Positions 8,331-17,680 are shown, counted from the first letter of the stretch. The stretch is DNA of 32,091 nt from Afipia sp. 64-13 (GCA_001897755.1 MKUJ01000009.1:86834-118924); one strand, 5' to 3'. Made by a program: numbers and translations. Notes: generated by a model not told the origin, from the letters alone.

Positions 8331-9127
8331 CCCTGCCCCCGCGACTGGGGAGACTTCGGGTGCGACGCGCGGCGGGACCCGAGCGTGGCCCGGATTTGTT
8401 GCTGGATGAATGCCCGCGCCAGCATCGCGGCAAACAGCGTGTTGGTGCTGGCGTATCGCCACCACATCCGCCCCGGCTCCTGATAGACGCGATACAGCCA
8501 CTCGAGCCCCAGCGCCTGCATGCGCACGGGGGCGCGGTCGACCTGGCCGGCGAGAACATCGAAAGAACCGCCGACGCCCATGATGAACGGAACATTCAGA
8601 TCGTCGCGATGCGCCGCGAGAAAGCGCTCCTTGCGCGGCGAGGGCATGCCGATGAAAAGGCAATCCGCTCCGCTGTTGCGGATATCGCCGACGATGTCGG
8701 GCTCCTGCTTGGGCATGAAGTAACCATCCTTCAGCCCGGCAAACCGCAGGGCCGGATATTTCTCCCGAACCCGTTCCGCGGAGCGTTGCAGCGTCTGCGG
8801 CGTCGCACCGAGAAAATAGGGCCGAAAGCCCTCTTTCGCGCACACCGCCAAGAGTGCGACCAAAAGATCGATGCCGGCCACGCGCTCGCGCACCGGCAGA
8901 CCGAACAGCCGCGCCGCCCAGACGATCCCCATCCCGTCGATGCCGATCACATCGCTGCCGGCGACATCGGCCGAAAGCACCGGATCGCGATGCACGTTGA
9001 CGAATTTGGCGACGTTGAGCGCAACGTGCTGCAGCCTGCGGCGCTGGCGCATGGCCTCGCGGGCGAGGTCGACGGTCTCGGCCATCGTGAGAACATCAAC
9101 CGGGCAACCCAGAAAATCTTCCCGCAT
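8327..9127 (-). CDS. WecG/TagA/CpsF-family glycosyltransferase (GT26)
   Basis: A 266-residue GT26 enzyme starting with ATG at 9127, with GAGGCGGG just upstream. Typical features: A-L-N-V-A-K-F near 36-42, G-I-D-G-M-G-I near 62-68, R-V-A-G-I-D at 82-87, F-L-G-A-T-P near 105-110, G-M-P-S-P-R-K-E at 160-167, G-V-G-G-S-F-D at 184-190 and the C-terminal L-E-W-L-Y-R. Linked to wecB and wecC, it most likely transfers ManNAcA from UDP-ManNAcA to a lipid-linked sugar at the cytoplasmic membrane. A caution: the same family includes GumM, a glucosyltransferase, and no WecA is visible here. It is the first gene of the five-gene minus-strand operon. Confidence 0.88.
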   Translation of the reverse strand: MREDFLGCPVDVLTMAETVDLAREAMRQRRRLQHVALNVAKFVNVHRDPVLSADVAGSDVIGIDGMGIVWAARLFGLPVRERVAGIDLLVALLAVCAKEGFRPYFLGATPQTLQRSAERVREKYPALRFAGLKDGYFMPKQEPDIVGDIRNSGADCLFIGMPSPRKERFLAAHRDDLNVPFIMGVGGSFDVLAGQVDRAPVRMQALGLEWLYRVYQEPGRMWWRYASTNTLFAAMLARAFIQQQIRATLGSRRASHPKSPQSRGQG

Positions 9128-9218
9128 TTTCCCGCCTCAAAACACGCACGACCCATTCAAATGAATATTCGACGATGCGAGGACGAAAACGAGCGGCAAC
9201 CCGAAAAACGCCGCCACC

Positions 9219-9247
9219 TTGACACGGTATATTATTAAATATTTAAT
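9219..9247 (+). promoter_or_regulatory. Predicted sigma-70 promoter toward the GT2 gene
   Basis: A perfect TTGACA at 9219-9224 is followed after 17 bases by TTTAAT at 9242-9247, one mismatch from consensus. The -10 lies inside the palindromic 17-mer, so a protein bound there would block RNA polymerase. The leader to the GT2 start would be about 200 bases. Confidence 0.45.
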
Positions 9248-9248
9248 T
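9232..9248. repeat. 17-bp palindromic AT element, copy 1
   Basis: TTATTAAATATTTAATT, with ATTAAAT/ATTTAAT forming a perfect 14-bp palindrome at 9234-9247. An identical 17-mer occurs at 22035-22051. Both copies are in divergent promoter spacers of the same polysaccharide locus, which suggests an operator or a nucleation site for a DNA-bridging protein. Confidence 0.6.
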
Positions 9249-9454
9249 TCAACAAATCTCGATTTAATATGATTAAATGAATGTGACGATCAACATAACG
9301 CCGGCCCGCGCTCTGCCGATGTCCGCGCGGCGCCGGTGAAAGACGCCGCCATCGCGGCTCCCGCCCGGCTCCGGGATCGCCTGATCGAGGCCAGCGCCCG
9401 CCGTGCGGCCTGAACAGGCGGGATCAGCGCCGTCCGGCACAGATCGAGCACGCC

Positions 9455-10372
9455 ATGGAATTGGATATGCCGCACGTTTCCGTCGTCATTCCTCACCTCA
9501 ACCAGCCCGATGATCTGGAAGCCTGTCTCTCCAGTCTGGACGCCCAGCATCTCGATCGCGGGCTTTATGAAATCATCGTGGTCGATAACGGCTCGGCGGT
9601 GCCCCCCGATGCGATCGTCGCACGCCATCCCGGTGCGCGATTGCTGCATGAATCGCGGCCCGGTCCCGGCCCCGCACGCAATGCCGGGGTACGGGATGCG
9701 GCGGGCGAGGTTTTCGCGTTCATCGACGCCGACTGCCGCGCCGATGCCGACTGGCTGCGAAACGCCTTGCAGGCGCTGGCGTCGCTCCCCGATGGAACGA
9801 TCCTCGGCGGCGACGTGCGCATCTGGCACGACAACGCAAACCCGGTGACGGCGATCGAGGCCTATGAAGGCGTCTTCGCCTATCGCTTCAAGCTCTACAT
9901 CGAGCGGCACGGCTTTTCCGGCACCGGAAACCTGGTGGTGAGACGCGCCGATTTTGCGACGATCGGCCCGTTCGCCGGCATCGGAGTCGCGGAAGATATC
10001 GATTGGGGCCGGCGCGCCTGCGCGGCCGGTTTCCGCTTTCGCTACGTCCCGGAGATGATCGTCTATCATCCGGCGCGCCAGACGCTGCGCGAACTGTGTG
10101 TGAAATGGGATCGCCAGATCCAGCATGCCATCAACACCACGCGCGCCACGCGCGGATGGAGAATTCGCTGGGTCGCCCGCGCGCTGGCGGTTCTGGCCTC
10201 GCCCGCCGTCGATTTTCTCAAGGTGCTGAGCAGCGACCGCATCCAGGGCGCGGCGGCGCGCCTGAAGGCCATCGCGGTCCTGATCGCGATCCGCGCTCAC
10301 CGTGCGCAAAAGATGCTCAGCCTGATGGGCGACAGCCGAAGGATCGTCTGGAATCGCGACAGGCCGGTCTAG
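9455..10372 (+). CDS. Family 2 glycosyltransferase
   Basis: A 305-residue inverting GT2 enzyme. S-V-V-I-P-H-L-N near 9-16 is the first strand, E-I-I-V-V-D-N-G-S at 39-47 the UDP-binding strand, F-I-D-A-D-C at 89-94 carries the DxD metal site, and V-A-E-D-I-D-W-G at 178-185 holds the likely catalytic base (E180/D181). The C-terminal third is basic and amphipathic, suggesting attachment to the inner face of the cytoplasmic membrane. ATG at 9455 is used; a second in-frame ATG at 9467 is equally possible because neither has a strong ribosome site. The gene stands alone between the divergent wec operon and the convergent rml operon. Donor and acceptor are unknown. Confidence 0.85.
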   Translation: MELDMPHVSVVIPHLNQPDDLEACLSSLDAQHLDRGLYEIIVVDNGSAVPPDAIVARHPGARLLHESRPGPGPARNAGVRDAAGEVFAFIDADCRADADWLRNALQALASLPDGTILGGDVRIWHDNANPVTAIEAYEGVFAYRFKLYIERHGFSGTGNLVVRRADFATIGPFAGIGVAEDIDWGRRACAAGFRFRYVPEMIVYHPARQTLRELCVKWDRQIQHAINTTRATRGWRIRWVARALAVLASPAVDFLKVLSSDRIQGAAARLKAIAVLIAIRAHRAQKMLSLMGDSRRIVWNRDRPV

Positions 10373-10392
10373 CGCATGGCGGAGCGGACCGG

Positions 10393-10419
10393 CCGGATCA
10401 AACTAGCCGGCTGATCCGG
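10393..10419. terminator. Inverted repeat between convergent genes
   Basis: CCGGATCA at 10393-10400 and TGATCCGG at 10412-10419 form a perfect 8-bp stem with an 11-base loop, at the tail-to-tail junction of the GT2 gene and the 10403-11665 gene; the latter's stop lies in the loop. No T run follows on either strand, so a bidirectional terminator role is plausible but unproven. Confidence 0.4.
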
Positions 10420-11665
10420 TGCCGGCGAAAATCGGATGATGCGTCAGCTGGGGCAGATCCGAACACTGACCGAACGACCAGAGAATCCACCCGAGCTCGT
10501 AACTGCGGCATTCAAGCCGCAGACCGACGTCGCGAGAGTCGATCAAACCCGCCGGGCGCGGCAAATAGGTGTTCCGGATCGCCCGCAGCATCCGCCGCTG
10601 TCGCGTGTCCGCCTCGCCTTTGCGAATGTGCGAGCGAATGGACAATTGCAGGCTGGGGATCACCGTCGGCTTGCGCAACTGATTGTCGCCCAGCACCCAG
10701 TTGAACCCCTTGATCAGAGCATCCCGCGCGTCGCGGGCATCGTGGCGCACCGCGTGTTCGAGAAACGCCGGAGCCATGCCGTATTGGTGGACGGAGTAGA
10801 CCTCATAGAAATCGAGCACCCGCCCCCGCTTGGCATCGAAGAACCAGGGCCACTCGCCTTGCGGACCTTGCAGCGCGATCAGCTTGCGGGTGCATTCCAT
10901 GGCCATCTCGATGGCGCGGCGATGTCCGGTCAACTCGCCGTAATGGTAGCAGGCCAGCGTGAGGTAGGTCTGGCTCGCGAAGGACGCAAATCGCCCACGC
11001 AGGCCCGACGAAGCGTCGAAAAACAGTCCAGACGGGCCGTGATACTTCTCGACCAAAAACGCAAACAGCGCGTCCGCGACACGAACCCAGCGATCGTCAC
11101 CGGCCTTCGCCTGCGCCACGATTCCGGACAGCAGCATCCCGAGATCCTGCGCCCTGAACGTCAGCCAGTTTCTGCGATCCGACAACAAGGCGTCGAGGTG
11201 AGCCGCGACATCGGCGGGAATATCGAGCTTCAGCCTGGCGGCCGTCCATAGCGCCATGCCGTAGGCGTAGGTCGCGACCGGCAACCGCGTCAGCAGACGG
11301 GCATTGCGCCGAAAAATCTCCGGCGCGTCGATGTCGTCAGGCATTCGTTTCAGACGCGACAGACCAAGCAGCACGTTGAGCGTGTAGAACACGTCGCTGG
11401 GGGGAACGGACTGGTTCGGCTGCGAGCGGCCATCCAGATGATAGATGTGCGACCATCGGCCGAGCTCGGGCATCCAGCATCTGTGCAGGCCGTTCAACGC
11501 GAAATCCACCAGCGGCGAATGAACGGGTGACTGGCGGCCGGCATGCATGGCATCGGAGCGCTTCGCGTCATCGGGGGCGATGCCGTTCGCGCTCGGTTTC
11601 GTCCGGGCGTCGCTGACCACGAGCGTCGGACGCCAGGCGTTCAGGCGGCTAGACCCAATGTGCAT
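10403..11665 (-). CDS. Putative alpha/alpha-toroid (six-hairpin-like) protein
   Basis: A 420-residue protein. ATG at 11665 is preferred because GGAG lies ten bases upstream; the frame extends to a TTG at 11683. It overlaps rmlA by 17 bases. The sequence is mostly helical repeats with aromatic and acidic patches: S-V-P-P-S-D-V-F-Y near 86-94, F-F-D-A-S-S-G at 215-221, [10 protein letters not shown] near 229-238, P-Q-G-E-W-P-W-F at 268-275 and Y-E-V-Y-S-V-H-Q-Y near 287-295. This is the look of glycan-active six-hairpin enzymes such as hydrolases, lyases and uronyl epimerases. No signal peptide is seen. Being last in the rhamnose operon, it probably acts on the glycan or a lipid-linked intermediate. 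I do not recognise an exact family, and it could be non-catalytic. Confidence 0.65.
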   Translation of the reverse strand: MHIGSSRLNAWRPTLVVSDARTKPSANGIAPDDAKRSDAMHAGRQSPVHSPLVDFALNGLHRCWMPELGRWSHIYHLDGRSQPNQSVPPSDVFYTLNVLLGLSRLKRMPDDIDAPEIFRRNARLLTRLPVATYAYGMALWTAARLKLDIPADVAAHLDALLSDRRNWLTFRAQDLGMLLSGIVAQAKAGDDRWVRVADALFAFLVEKYHGPSGLFFDASSGLRGRFASFASQTYLTLACYHYGELTGHRRAIEMAMECTRKLIALQGPQGEWPWFFDAKRGRVLDFYEVYSVHQYGMAPAFLEHAVRHDARDARDALIKGFNWVLGDNQLRKPTVIPSLQLSIRSHIRKGEADTRQRRMLRAIRNTYLPRPAGLIDSRDVGLRLECRSYELGWILWSFGQCSDLPQLTHHPIFAGTGSAG

Positions 11666-12539
11666 CTTTGACGGTCTCCACAAGATTCATCAGATAGCTG
11701 CCATAGCCGCTTTTCTCCAACGGCTTTGCCAGGCCCAGCAATTGTCCGCGATCGATGAAACCCTTCCGGAATGCGATCTCCTCAAGACATGCGACCTTCA
11801 TCCCCTGTCTCATCTCGAGGGTTTGCACGAAACTCGCCGCAACGATCAGCGACTCGAAGGTTCCGGTGTCGAGCCACGCAAACCCCCGGCCCATGCGCTC
11901 GATGTGAAGCGCGCCGAGCGCCAGATAGCGCGATTGCAGATCGGTGATCTCAAGTTCGCCGCGCGCCGACGGTTTGACCTCGGAGGCATAGCGCACGACG
12001 TCGTTGTCGAAGAAGTAAAGCCCGGTCACCGCCCAGTTGGAGCGGGGATTCTTCGGCTTCTCCTCGATGGCGACTGGCTTGCCGCAATCGTCGAAATCGA
12101 CGACGCCATATCGCTCCGGGTCGCGCACATGATAGGCGAACACCGTGGCGCCCGAGCGCCGCTTGGCGGCGGCCGCCAGCAGCTTGGGCAGATCGGCGCC
12201 GAAAAAGATGTTGTCGCCAAGCACCATCGCCACGCGATCATGTCCGATGAAGTCCGCGCCGATGGTGAACGCCTGTGCCAGCCCGGCCGGCTTGGCTTGT
12301 TCGGCATAGGACAGATGAAGACCCCATTGACTGCCGTCGCCGAGCAGCCGCTCGAACTGATGGCGGTCTTCCGGCGTGGTGATGATGAGAATCTTGCGGA
12401 TGCCGGCCAGCATCAGGGTCGACAGCGGATAGTAGATCATCGGCTTGTCGTAGACCGGCAATAGCTGCTTGCTCACGCCGCGCGTGATCGGATAGAGCCG
12501 CGTTCCGCTGCCTCCGGCAAGGACGATCCCTTTCAGCAT
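11649..12539 (-). CDS. rmlA: Glucose-1-phosphate thymidylyltransferase
   Basis: A 296-residue nucleotidyltransferase that makes dTDP-glucose from dTTP and glucose-1-phosphate, the first step to dTDP-L-rhamnose. It starts with ATG at 12539, overlapping the end of the rmlB-rmlD fusion by seven bases; the start gives the family N-terminus [15 protein letters not shown]. Further marks are [29 protein letters not shown] and W-L-D-T-G-T. Length and motifs are those of the housekeeping enzyme. It is third in the rmlC-rmlBD-rmlA-10403 operon. Confidence 0.95.
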   Translation of the reverse strand: MLKGIVLAGGSGTRLYPITRGVSKQLLPVYDKPMIYYPLSTLMLAGIRKILIITTPEDRHQFERLLGDGSQWGLHLSYAEQAKPAGLAQAFTIGADFIGHDRVAMVLGDNIFFGADLPKLLAAAAKRRSGATVFAYHVRDPERYGVVDFDDCGKPVAIEEKPKNPRSNWAVTGLYFFDNDVVRYASEVKPSARGELEITDLQSRYLALGALHIERMGRGFAWLDTGTFESLIVAASFVQTLEMRQGMKVACLEEIAFRKGFIDRGQLLGLAKPLEKSGYGSYLMNLVETVKDAHWV

Positions 12540-14506
12540 GCGGACAGCTCCATTTGCACGGCGAGCCGATCGAGACAATCTTCAAGCGAGTTTTGCCAGG
12601 GCGGCAGGCGAACCTGGAAAACCCGCTCGGCCCTGGAGGAATCGAGGCGGGAATTCCGCGGCCGCCGTGCCGGCGTCGGATAGTCCTCGGCCGTGATCGT
12701 CTGCAATTCCGGCACCGGCTGCCCGCGGCGGGCGAGGCCCGCGAAAATGTCTTGCGCAAAACCGTGCCAGCTCGTCTCGCCCCGACCGGCCAGATGATAG
12801 ACGCCCGACAGGTGGTCCGCTTGCTCGGCGATGAGCCGCTGCGCGATCTTCAGAAGGCCATCGGCCAGATCCACCGCCGATGTCGGCGTTCCCACCTGAT
12901 CGCCGACAACCCGGACGATGTTCGGAGCGGCGGCCAGCCGCAGCATGGTCCGCACGAAATTATGTCCGTAGGGGCTGTAGAGCCACGAGGTGCGGATCAC
13001 CACCGCGTGCGGACAGGCGTCCATCACCGCGGCTTCGCCAGCAAGCTTGGACTGACCATAGACTCCCAGCGGCGCGGGCCGGTCTGCTTCATCGTAGGGC
13101 GACGGCTTGTTGCCGTCGAACACGTAGTCGGTCGAGACGTGGACGAAGGGGATGTCCATTTTTCTTGCCACGGCGGCAAGCCGGGCCGCCGCGTCGCAAT
13201 TGATCATGTAAGCGGATTGCGGCTCGGCCTCCGCCTTGTCGACCGCGGTATAGGCGGCCGCGTTGATGATGGCCGACGGCGCGATCCTGGCGACGACATC
13301 ATCGATGTCGGAGCCCGCCGCGAGATCGAGATCGGGGCGGCCGATGCTCACCAGCGCCATCTTGCGCCGGCCGGCGGCATCCCGCAGGCAGCAGGCCAAC
13401 TGTCCGCTTTTTCCCGTGACCAGGATCGGCCCGGCCGCGCGCGCGATCCTGGTGCTGCGCTTGAGCAGGCCAAGGCGCGTTCCTTTATAGACGCTTGCCC
13501 GCGACGGCTGCCACCACGCACGGTTCTCCAGATACCAGTGGACGGTCCGCGCGATGCCTTCCTCGAAGGTTTTTCCCGGCGCCCACCCCAGATCGCGGCG
13601 CGCTTTCGAGGCATCGATGGCATAGCGCAAATCATGCCCCGGCCGATCCGTTACAAATTTGATCAGCGAGCGCCTCGGCTTCGGCGCCGGAGCGGTCCGA
13701 TCCAGAATGTCGCAAATCTGCTCGACCACGCCCAGATTGGTCCGCTCGCAATCGCCGCCGAAATTGTATTTCTCCCCCGGCCGTCCTCGCAGCAGAAGCG
13801 CGATGAGCCCTTCGGCGTGATCGTCGACATAGAGCCAGTCGCGAATATTGGAGCCTCGGCCATAGACCGGCAGCGGCTTGCCCTCGATAGCGTTGAGAAT
13901 GGTCAGCGGGATCAGTTTTTCCGGAAACTGATACGGCCCGTAATTGTTCGAACAGTTCGAAACGATCACCGGCAGGCCGTAAGTCTTGAACCACGCCAGC
14001 GCGAGATGGTCGGACGCCGCCTTGCTGGCCGAATAGGGCGAACTCGGCTGATAGGGCGTGTCTTCGCAAAACCGTCCCTCCTCTCCCAGCGAGCCGTAAA
14101 CTTCATCGGTGGAGACATGGACGAATCGAAATCGGGCGCGGCGATCAGGCGCGAGCTGCCCGTAATAATGCTGCGCGGCCTCGAGCAGCTGATACGTTCC
14201 GACGATGTTGGTGTTGATGAACGCGGCCGCGCCGGTGATCGAGCGATCGACGTGGCTCTCGGCGGCGAGATGAATCACCGCCGCGGGACGATACCTGGAA
14301 AATATCGCATCGATCGCGGCACGATCGCAGATATCCGCCTGTTCGAATGAATATCCGGGGTCACCGGTAATGGAATCGAGCGAGTGCAGGTTGGCGGCAT
14401 AGGTCAATCGATCGACGTTGACGACCGAAATGCCATGATCGCGAAGCAGGCGGCGGCAGACCGCCGAGCCGATGAAGCCTGCACCCCCCGTCACCATGAC
14501 GCGCAT
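12533..14506 (-). CDS. rmlBD: Fused dTDP-glucose 4,6-dehydratase / dTDP-4-dehydrorhamnose reductase (RmlB-RmlD)
   Basis: One uninterrupted frame of 657 residues, starting with ATG at 14506 after GGAGG six bases upstream. Residues 1-347 are a complete RmlB: G-G-A-G-F-I-G at 7-13, S-T-D-E-V-Y-G at 132-138 with the catalytic T-D-E, Y158/K162 in Y-S-A-S-K, and the usual end W-Y-L-E-N-R-A-W-W ... V-Y-K-G-T-R-L-G-L. After a linker of about 13 residues, 361-657 are a complete RmlD: V-T-G-K-S-G-Q-L at 363-370, S-T-D-Y-V-F-D-G at 458-465, Y483/K487 in Y-G-Q-S-K and R-P-R-N-S-R-L near 615-621. The separate start usually found in RmlD is absent. The protein would carry out the first and last steps after RmlA in dTDP-L-rhamnose synthesis, with RmlC in between. 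Confidence 0.92.
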   Translation of the reverse strand: MRVMVTGGAGFIGSAVCRRLLRDHGISVVNVDRLTYAANLHSLDSITGDPGYSFEQADICDRAAIDAIFSRYRPAAVIHLAAESHVDRSITGAAAFINTNIVGTYQLLEAAQHYYGQLAPDRRARFRFVHVSTDEVYGSLGEEGRFCEDTPYQPSSPYSASKAASDHLALAWFKTYGLPVIVSNCSNNYGPYQFPEKLIPLTILNAIEGKPLPVYGRGSNIRDWLYVDDHAEGLIALLLRGRPGEKYNFGGDCERTNLGVVEQICDILDRTAPAPKPRRSLIKFVTDRPGHDLRYAIDASKARRDLGWAPGKTFEEGIARTVHWYLENRAWWQPSRASVYKGTRLGLLKRSTRIARAAGPILVTGKSGQLACCLRDAAGRRKMALVSIGRPDLDLAAGSDIDDVVARIAPSAIINAAAYTAVDKAEAEPQSAYMINCDAAARLAAVARKMDIPFVHVSTDYVFDGNKPSPYDEADRPAPLGVYGQSKLAGEAAVMDACPHAVVIRTSWLYSPYGHNFVRTMLRLAAAPNIVRVVGDQVGTPTSAVDLADGLLKIAQRLIAEQADHLSGVYHLAGRGETSWHGFAQDIFAGLARRGQPVPELQTITAEDYPTPARRPRNSRLDSSRAERVFQVRLPPWQNSLEDCLDRLAVQMELSAC

Positions 14507-14523
14507 CACAAGCCTCCATCGGG

Positions 14524-15084
14524 CTAATCGAAAACAGGCGAAAGATCGCCAAGCATCGGCAGCTTCCGATCCTTGTCGGACACGGTTGCGGCTTCGGGGG
14601 CGACCGGCCATCTGATCGCCAGCGCGGGGTCCGCCCAGTTGATTCCGTGGTCATGGGTCGGCGAATAGGTCGCGTCGACCTTGTAGAGAACGACGGTGTC
14701 CGGTTCCAAGGTGCAGAACCCGTGCGCGAAGCCGGCCGGCACGAAAAGCTGCTCGCCGCCGCTTTCGCCGAGTTCGACCGCCAGATGCCTGCCGAAGCTG
14801 GGCGACGAGCATCGCAGATCGACCACGACATCGAGGATTTTTCCGCGGAGCACGCGAACGAGCTTGGCCTGCGCAAACGGCGGCTTTTGAAAATGCAGGC
14901 CGCGCACCGTTCCGGCCCGGTCGGAGCGCGACTCGTTGTCCTGCACGAAGTCGCAATCGAGCCCCTGAGCGACGAAATCCGAGCGGACATACGCCTCGCA
15001 GAAATAGCCGCGGGCGTCCGTCAGTCGCGAAGTCGTAATGAGCTTCACATCGGCGATCGGCAGCGGAAGAACATTTAATTGCAT
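14524..15084 (-). CDS. rmlC: dTDP-4-dehydrorhamnose 3,5-epimerase
   Basis: A 186-residue cupin that epimerises C3 and C5 of the 4-keto sugar between the RmlB and RmlD steps. ATG at 15084 gives the usual N-terminus and length; the frame is open further upstream, but those residues do not fit the family. Key residues are present: D-A-R-G-Y-F near 23-28, R-G-L-H-F-Q with H64, K74 in A-K-L-V-R-V, G-F-A-H-G-F with H121, Y140 in A-T-Y-S-P and D152 in W-A-D-P. It is the first gene of the rhamnose operon, 17 bases before rmlBD. Its first codons include CAATTAAAT, the reverse of the ATTTAATTG word found in the AT islands. Confidence 0.94.
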   Translation of the reverse strand: MQLNVLPLPIADVKLITTSRLTDARGYFCEAYVRSDFVAQGLDCDFVQDNESRSDRAGTVRGLHFQKPPFAQAKLVRVLRGKILDVVVDLRCSSPSFGRHLAVELGESGGEQLFVPAGFAHGFCTLEPDTVVLYKVDATYSPTHDHGINWADPALAIRWPVAPEAATVSDKDRKLPMLGDLSPVFD

Positions 15085-15361
15085 GCCAGGCCCCGTACGC
15101 CTCACCGACCGTGCCGCCGACCGATTCATCCCGCCCCGTCAGCGCTCCGGATCACCACCGACCCGGTCACAATTAACTCAATTTATTAATTTTGACGTCG
15201 CTCAAATATATTATTGGATATAATTCAATTAAATGCAATAATCTTTCCGCATCGACGCCGCCGAGCCGACGCCGACCGGAGACGCGCCCGGGCCGGCGTC
15301 ACTCGACAGCGCCGAAGATCGTCCTGCAATCCCGGAATCCGAGTGCTGGTGGGTCACCCAA
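15085..15361. promoter_or_regulatory. Divergent promoter region, rml operon and BY-kinase gene
   Basis: A 277-base spacer with an AT-rich island at about 15170-15243. It contains ACAATTAACTCA, ATTTATTAATTTTGAC, TATATT at 15207-15212, a perfect TATAAT at 15219-15224 and CAATTAAAT at 15226-15234. TTGACG at 15192 is too far from the TATAAT for a standard promoter, so I do not assign a start. The remaining bases are GC-rich without a convincing gene. Confidence 0.55.
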
Positions 15362-17680
15362 ATGCTTCAGATACTGCAAGGCGAAAGATCGCACGCCATC
15401 CTTGAAAACGAGATGGCGGGCGACCGGGAGGATCAAGGCGGCCTCGGCGATCTGGTGAATTACGCGATTGCTTTCCTGCGCAGGCAATACGCGCTGATGG
15501 TGTTCGTCACCGTCCTCGCGATCGGGATCAGCCTGATCTATCTGCGGGTGACGCCGCCGATCTACACGGCGCAGGTCAAGGTTCTGTTTGAAAGTCCGAA
15601 GGCCAAGTTCGTCCAGCAACAATCCATGCTGGCTGAATCACCGCTCGACGCCGCTCAACTGGAGAGCCAGATCCAGGTCATCAAGTCGAAGGCCATCGCG
15701 ACCGCTGTGGTCGATCAGCTCAACCTCGTGAACGACCCCGATTTCAACGCAGCGGCGCAACCGCTGCAGAAACTGATCGGCCTCGTCAAGGGACTGTTCG
15801 GCGCGACCGCTACCAGGCATGACGACAAGACAAGCAGCGAAGTCAAGGACGGCGTCATCGCCGCCTTTCAGGACAAGCTCCTCGCCTCGCGGGTCGGCAT
15901 GAGCAACGTGATCGAGGTCAGCTACAGCTCCAGCAGCCCGCAGCGCGCGGCCGAAGTCGCCAATGCCGTCGCCAACACCTACATTGCCGATCAGCTCAAT
16001 GCCAAATTCGAAGCCAATCGCACCGCCCGATCATGGCTTCAGGACCGGCTGCGCGAGCTCGGACAGCAGGCGCTGACGGCCGAACGCGCCGTCAACGCTT
16101 TCAAGGTGCAGAACAACATCGTGGCTGCCGGCGGACAGTTGATGGACGAACAGCAGGTCACCGACCTCAATGGCCGCCTGGTCGCGGCGCGGGCCCAGAC
16201 AACCGACACGCTGGCGCGCCTGAACAGATTCCAGGCCATTCTTCGGCACAATGAAAACAACAACGATGCAAATCTCGACGCCTCGATCTCGGATGCGTTG
16301 AGCAGCCCCATCATCAACAACCTGCGTCAACAATATCTCGAGCTTTCACGGCGCGAGTCCGACTGGTCCGCCCGCTTCGGCCGCAATCACCTGGCGGTGG
16401 TGAACCTGCGCACCCGCATGCACGATCTGCGCACCTCCATTCTGGAGGAAGTGCGCCGGCTGTCCGAAACCGCCAAGAGCGATTACGAAGTCGCCAAACA
16501 GCGGCAGGAGGAAATCGAGAAGCAGCTCACGCAGGCGGTCTCGCAGTCACGGACCACGAATTCGGCCGAAGCGACCATGCGCGAACTCGAGACCCGCGCC
16601 AAAAGCTACCGCAGCCTGTATGAGAGCTTCCTGCAGCGCTACATGGGCGCGGTTCAGCAGGAATCCTTCCCCATCACCGAGGCGCGGGTGATTTCACCCG
16701 CTTCGCCCCCGCAGAGCAAAAGCAAGCCCAAGGCGTCGCTGGTTCTGGCCCTCGGCATTCTCGGCGGCCTGGCTCTGGGGACCGGACTGGCGCTGCTTCG
16801 AGACATGCTGGACCGGGTTTTCCGGACCAGCGCCCAGGTCGAGGCGATGCTGCATATGCCTTGCATTTCGCTGGTGCCGCTGCTGAAGGATATCGAACCC
16901 AAGCAATTGCGCAGCGAGCAGGACCGCACCGACAGGGCGTCGGGTCAGGGCCTGATCGAGCGTCATTCCGGAGTCTATTGGGCCGCGTCCGAAATGCCGC
17001 TGTCGCGCTTCGCGGAATCGATCCGCGCGATCAAGCTGGCGATCGATCTCAATGTGACGAACCCATCCAACAAGGTCATCGGCATCACCTCCTCGCTTCC
17101 CAACGAGGGCAAGTCGACGATCGCCGCCGCGCTGGCGCAACTGATGGCGCATGCCGGCACGCGGATCGTTGTGGTCGATTGCGATCTGAGAAATCCGTCG
17201 CTGTCCCGCAATCTGGCCCCGGCCGCGAACGCAGGCATCGTCGACGTGATTTCCGGCCGGTCCACGCTCGACCAGGCCATCTGCAGGGATCCGAAGACGA
17301 ACCTCGCTTTCCTGCCGGCGACCAAGAAACAGCCGCTGTTTCACACCAGCGAAATCCTCTCCGCCGCATCGACCAAGCAGTTGTTCGATCACCTGCGGGC
17401 GACCTACGATTATATTGTGGTCGACCTGCCGCCGCTGGCTCCCATCGTGGACGTGCGGGCGATCGCACCGCTGATGGATTGCCTCGTCCTGGCCATTGAA
17501 TGGGGACGCACCAAGACGGACGTGGTGCAGCATGCGCTCCATACCGCGCCCAGCCTGCATCCCGCTTTGATCGGCGCCGTGCTCAACAAAACCGACATGC
17601 AAGCCATTCAGCGCTACGACAATTATCACCGGGATTATTACAGCAACGAGCATTTCGCCCGTTACGGCTACACCGCATAA
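15362..17680 (+). CDS. Wzc/GumC-type polysaccharide co-polymerase with BY-kinase domain
   Basis: A 772-residue inner-membrane protein controlling chain length and export. A first membrane helix at about 43-62 is followed by a Wzz domain and a long coiled-coil periplasmic region (about 80-450) with a GNVR-like part, then a proline-rich stretch (S-P-A-S-P-P near 445) and a second helix rich in L, G and A. The cytoplasmic kinase domain has Walker A in L-P-N-E-G-K-S-T at 579-586, Walker A' V-V-D-C-D at 604-608 and Walker B V-V-D-L-P-P at 686-691. The last 22 residues hold six tyrosines, the usual autophosphorylation cluster. So kinase and co-polymerase are one protein, as in Wzc, rather than split. 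ATG at 15362 is used; 15413 is an alternative. The export lipoprotein gene follows after 150 bases. Confidence 0.92.
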   Translation: MLQILQGERSHAILENEMAGDREDQGGLGDLVNYAIAFLRRQYALMVFVTVLAIGISLIYLRVTPPIYTAQVKVLFESPKAKFVQQQSMLAESPLDAAQLESQIQVIKSKAIATAVVDQLNLVNDPDFNAAAQPLQKLIGLVKGLFGATATRHDDKTSSEVKDGVIAAFQDKLLASRVGMSNVIEVSYSSSSPQRAAEVANAVANTYIADQLNAKFEANRTARSWLQDRLRELGQQALTAERAVNAFKVQNNIVAAGGQLMDEQQVTDLNGRLVAARAQTTDTLARLNRFQAILRHNENNNDANLDASISDALSSPIINNLRQQYLELSRRESDWSARFGRNHLAVVNLRTRMHDLRTSILEEVRRLSETAKSDYEVAKQRQEEIEKQLTQAVSQSRTTNSAEATMRELETRAKSYRSLYESFLQRYMGAVQQESFPITEARVISPASPPQSKSKPKASLVLALGILGGLALGTGLALLRDMLDRVFRTSAQVEAMLHMPCISLVPLLKDIEPKQLRSEQDRTDRASGQGLIERHSGVYWAASEMPLSRFAESIRAIKLAIDLNVTNPSNKVIGITSSLPNEGKSTIAAALAQLMAHAGTRIVVVDCDLRNPSLSRNLAPAANAGIVDVISGRSTLDQAICRDPKTNLAFLPATKKQPLFHTSEILSAASTKQLFDHLRATYDYIVVDLPPLAPIVDVRAIAPLMDCLVLAIEWGRTKTDVVQHALHTAPSLHPALIGAVLNKTDMQAIQRYDNYHRDYYSNEHFARYGYTA

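Larger units (their letters stand above)
9128..9454. promoter_or_regulatory. Divergent promoter region between wecG-type and GT2 genes
   Basis: A 327-base spacer. Its left and right parts are GC-rich; 9226-9280 is an AT-rich island with the palindrome listed separately, GATTTAATAT at 9261-9270 and GATTAAATGA at 9271-9280. The region should drive the wec operon leftwards and the GT2 gene rightwards. No gene is apparent. Confidence 0.6.

Noticed and set aside
12554-14350. Nearly 600-codon plus-strand frame opposite rmlBD
   Set aside because: Antisense to the well-supported fusion gene, low-complexity arginine-rich translation and no ribosome site.
15192-15224. TTGACG and TATAAT as one promoter for the BY-kinase gene
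   Set aside because: The spacing is 21 bases, too long for sigma-70; left as AT-rich promoter DNA without an assigned start.
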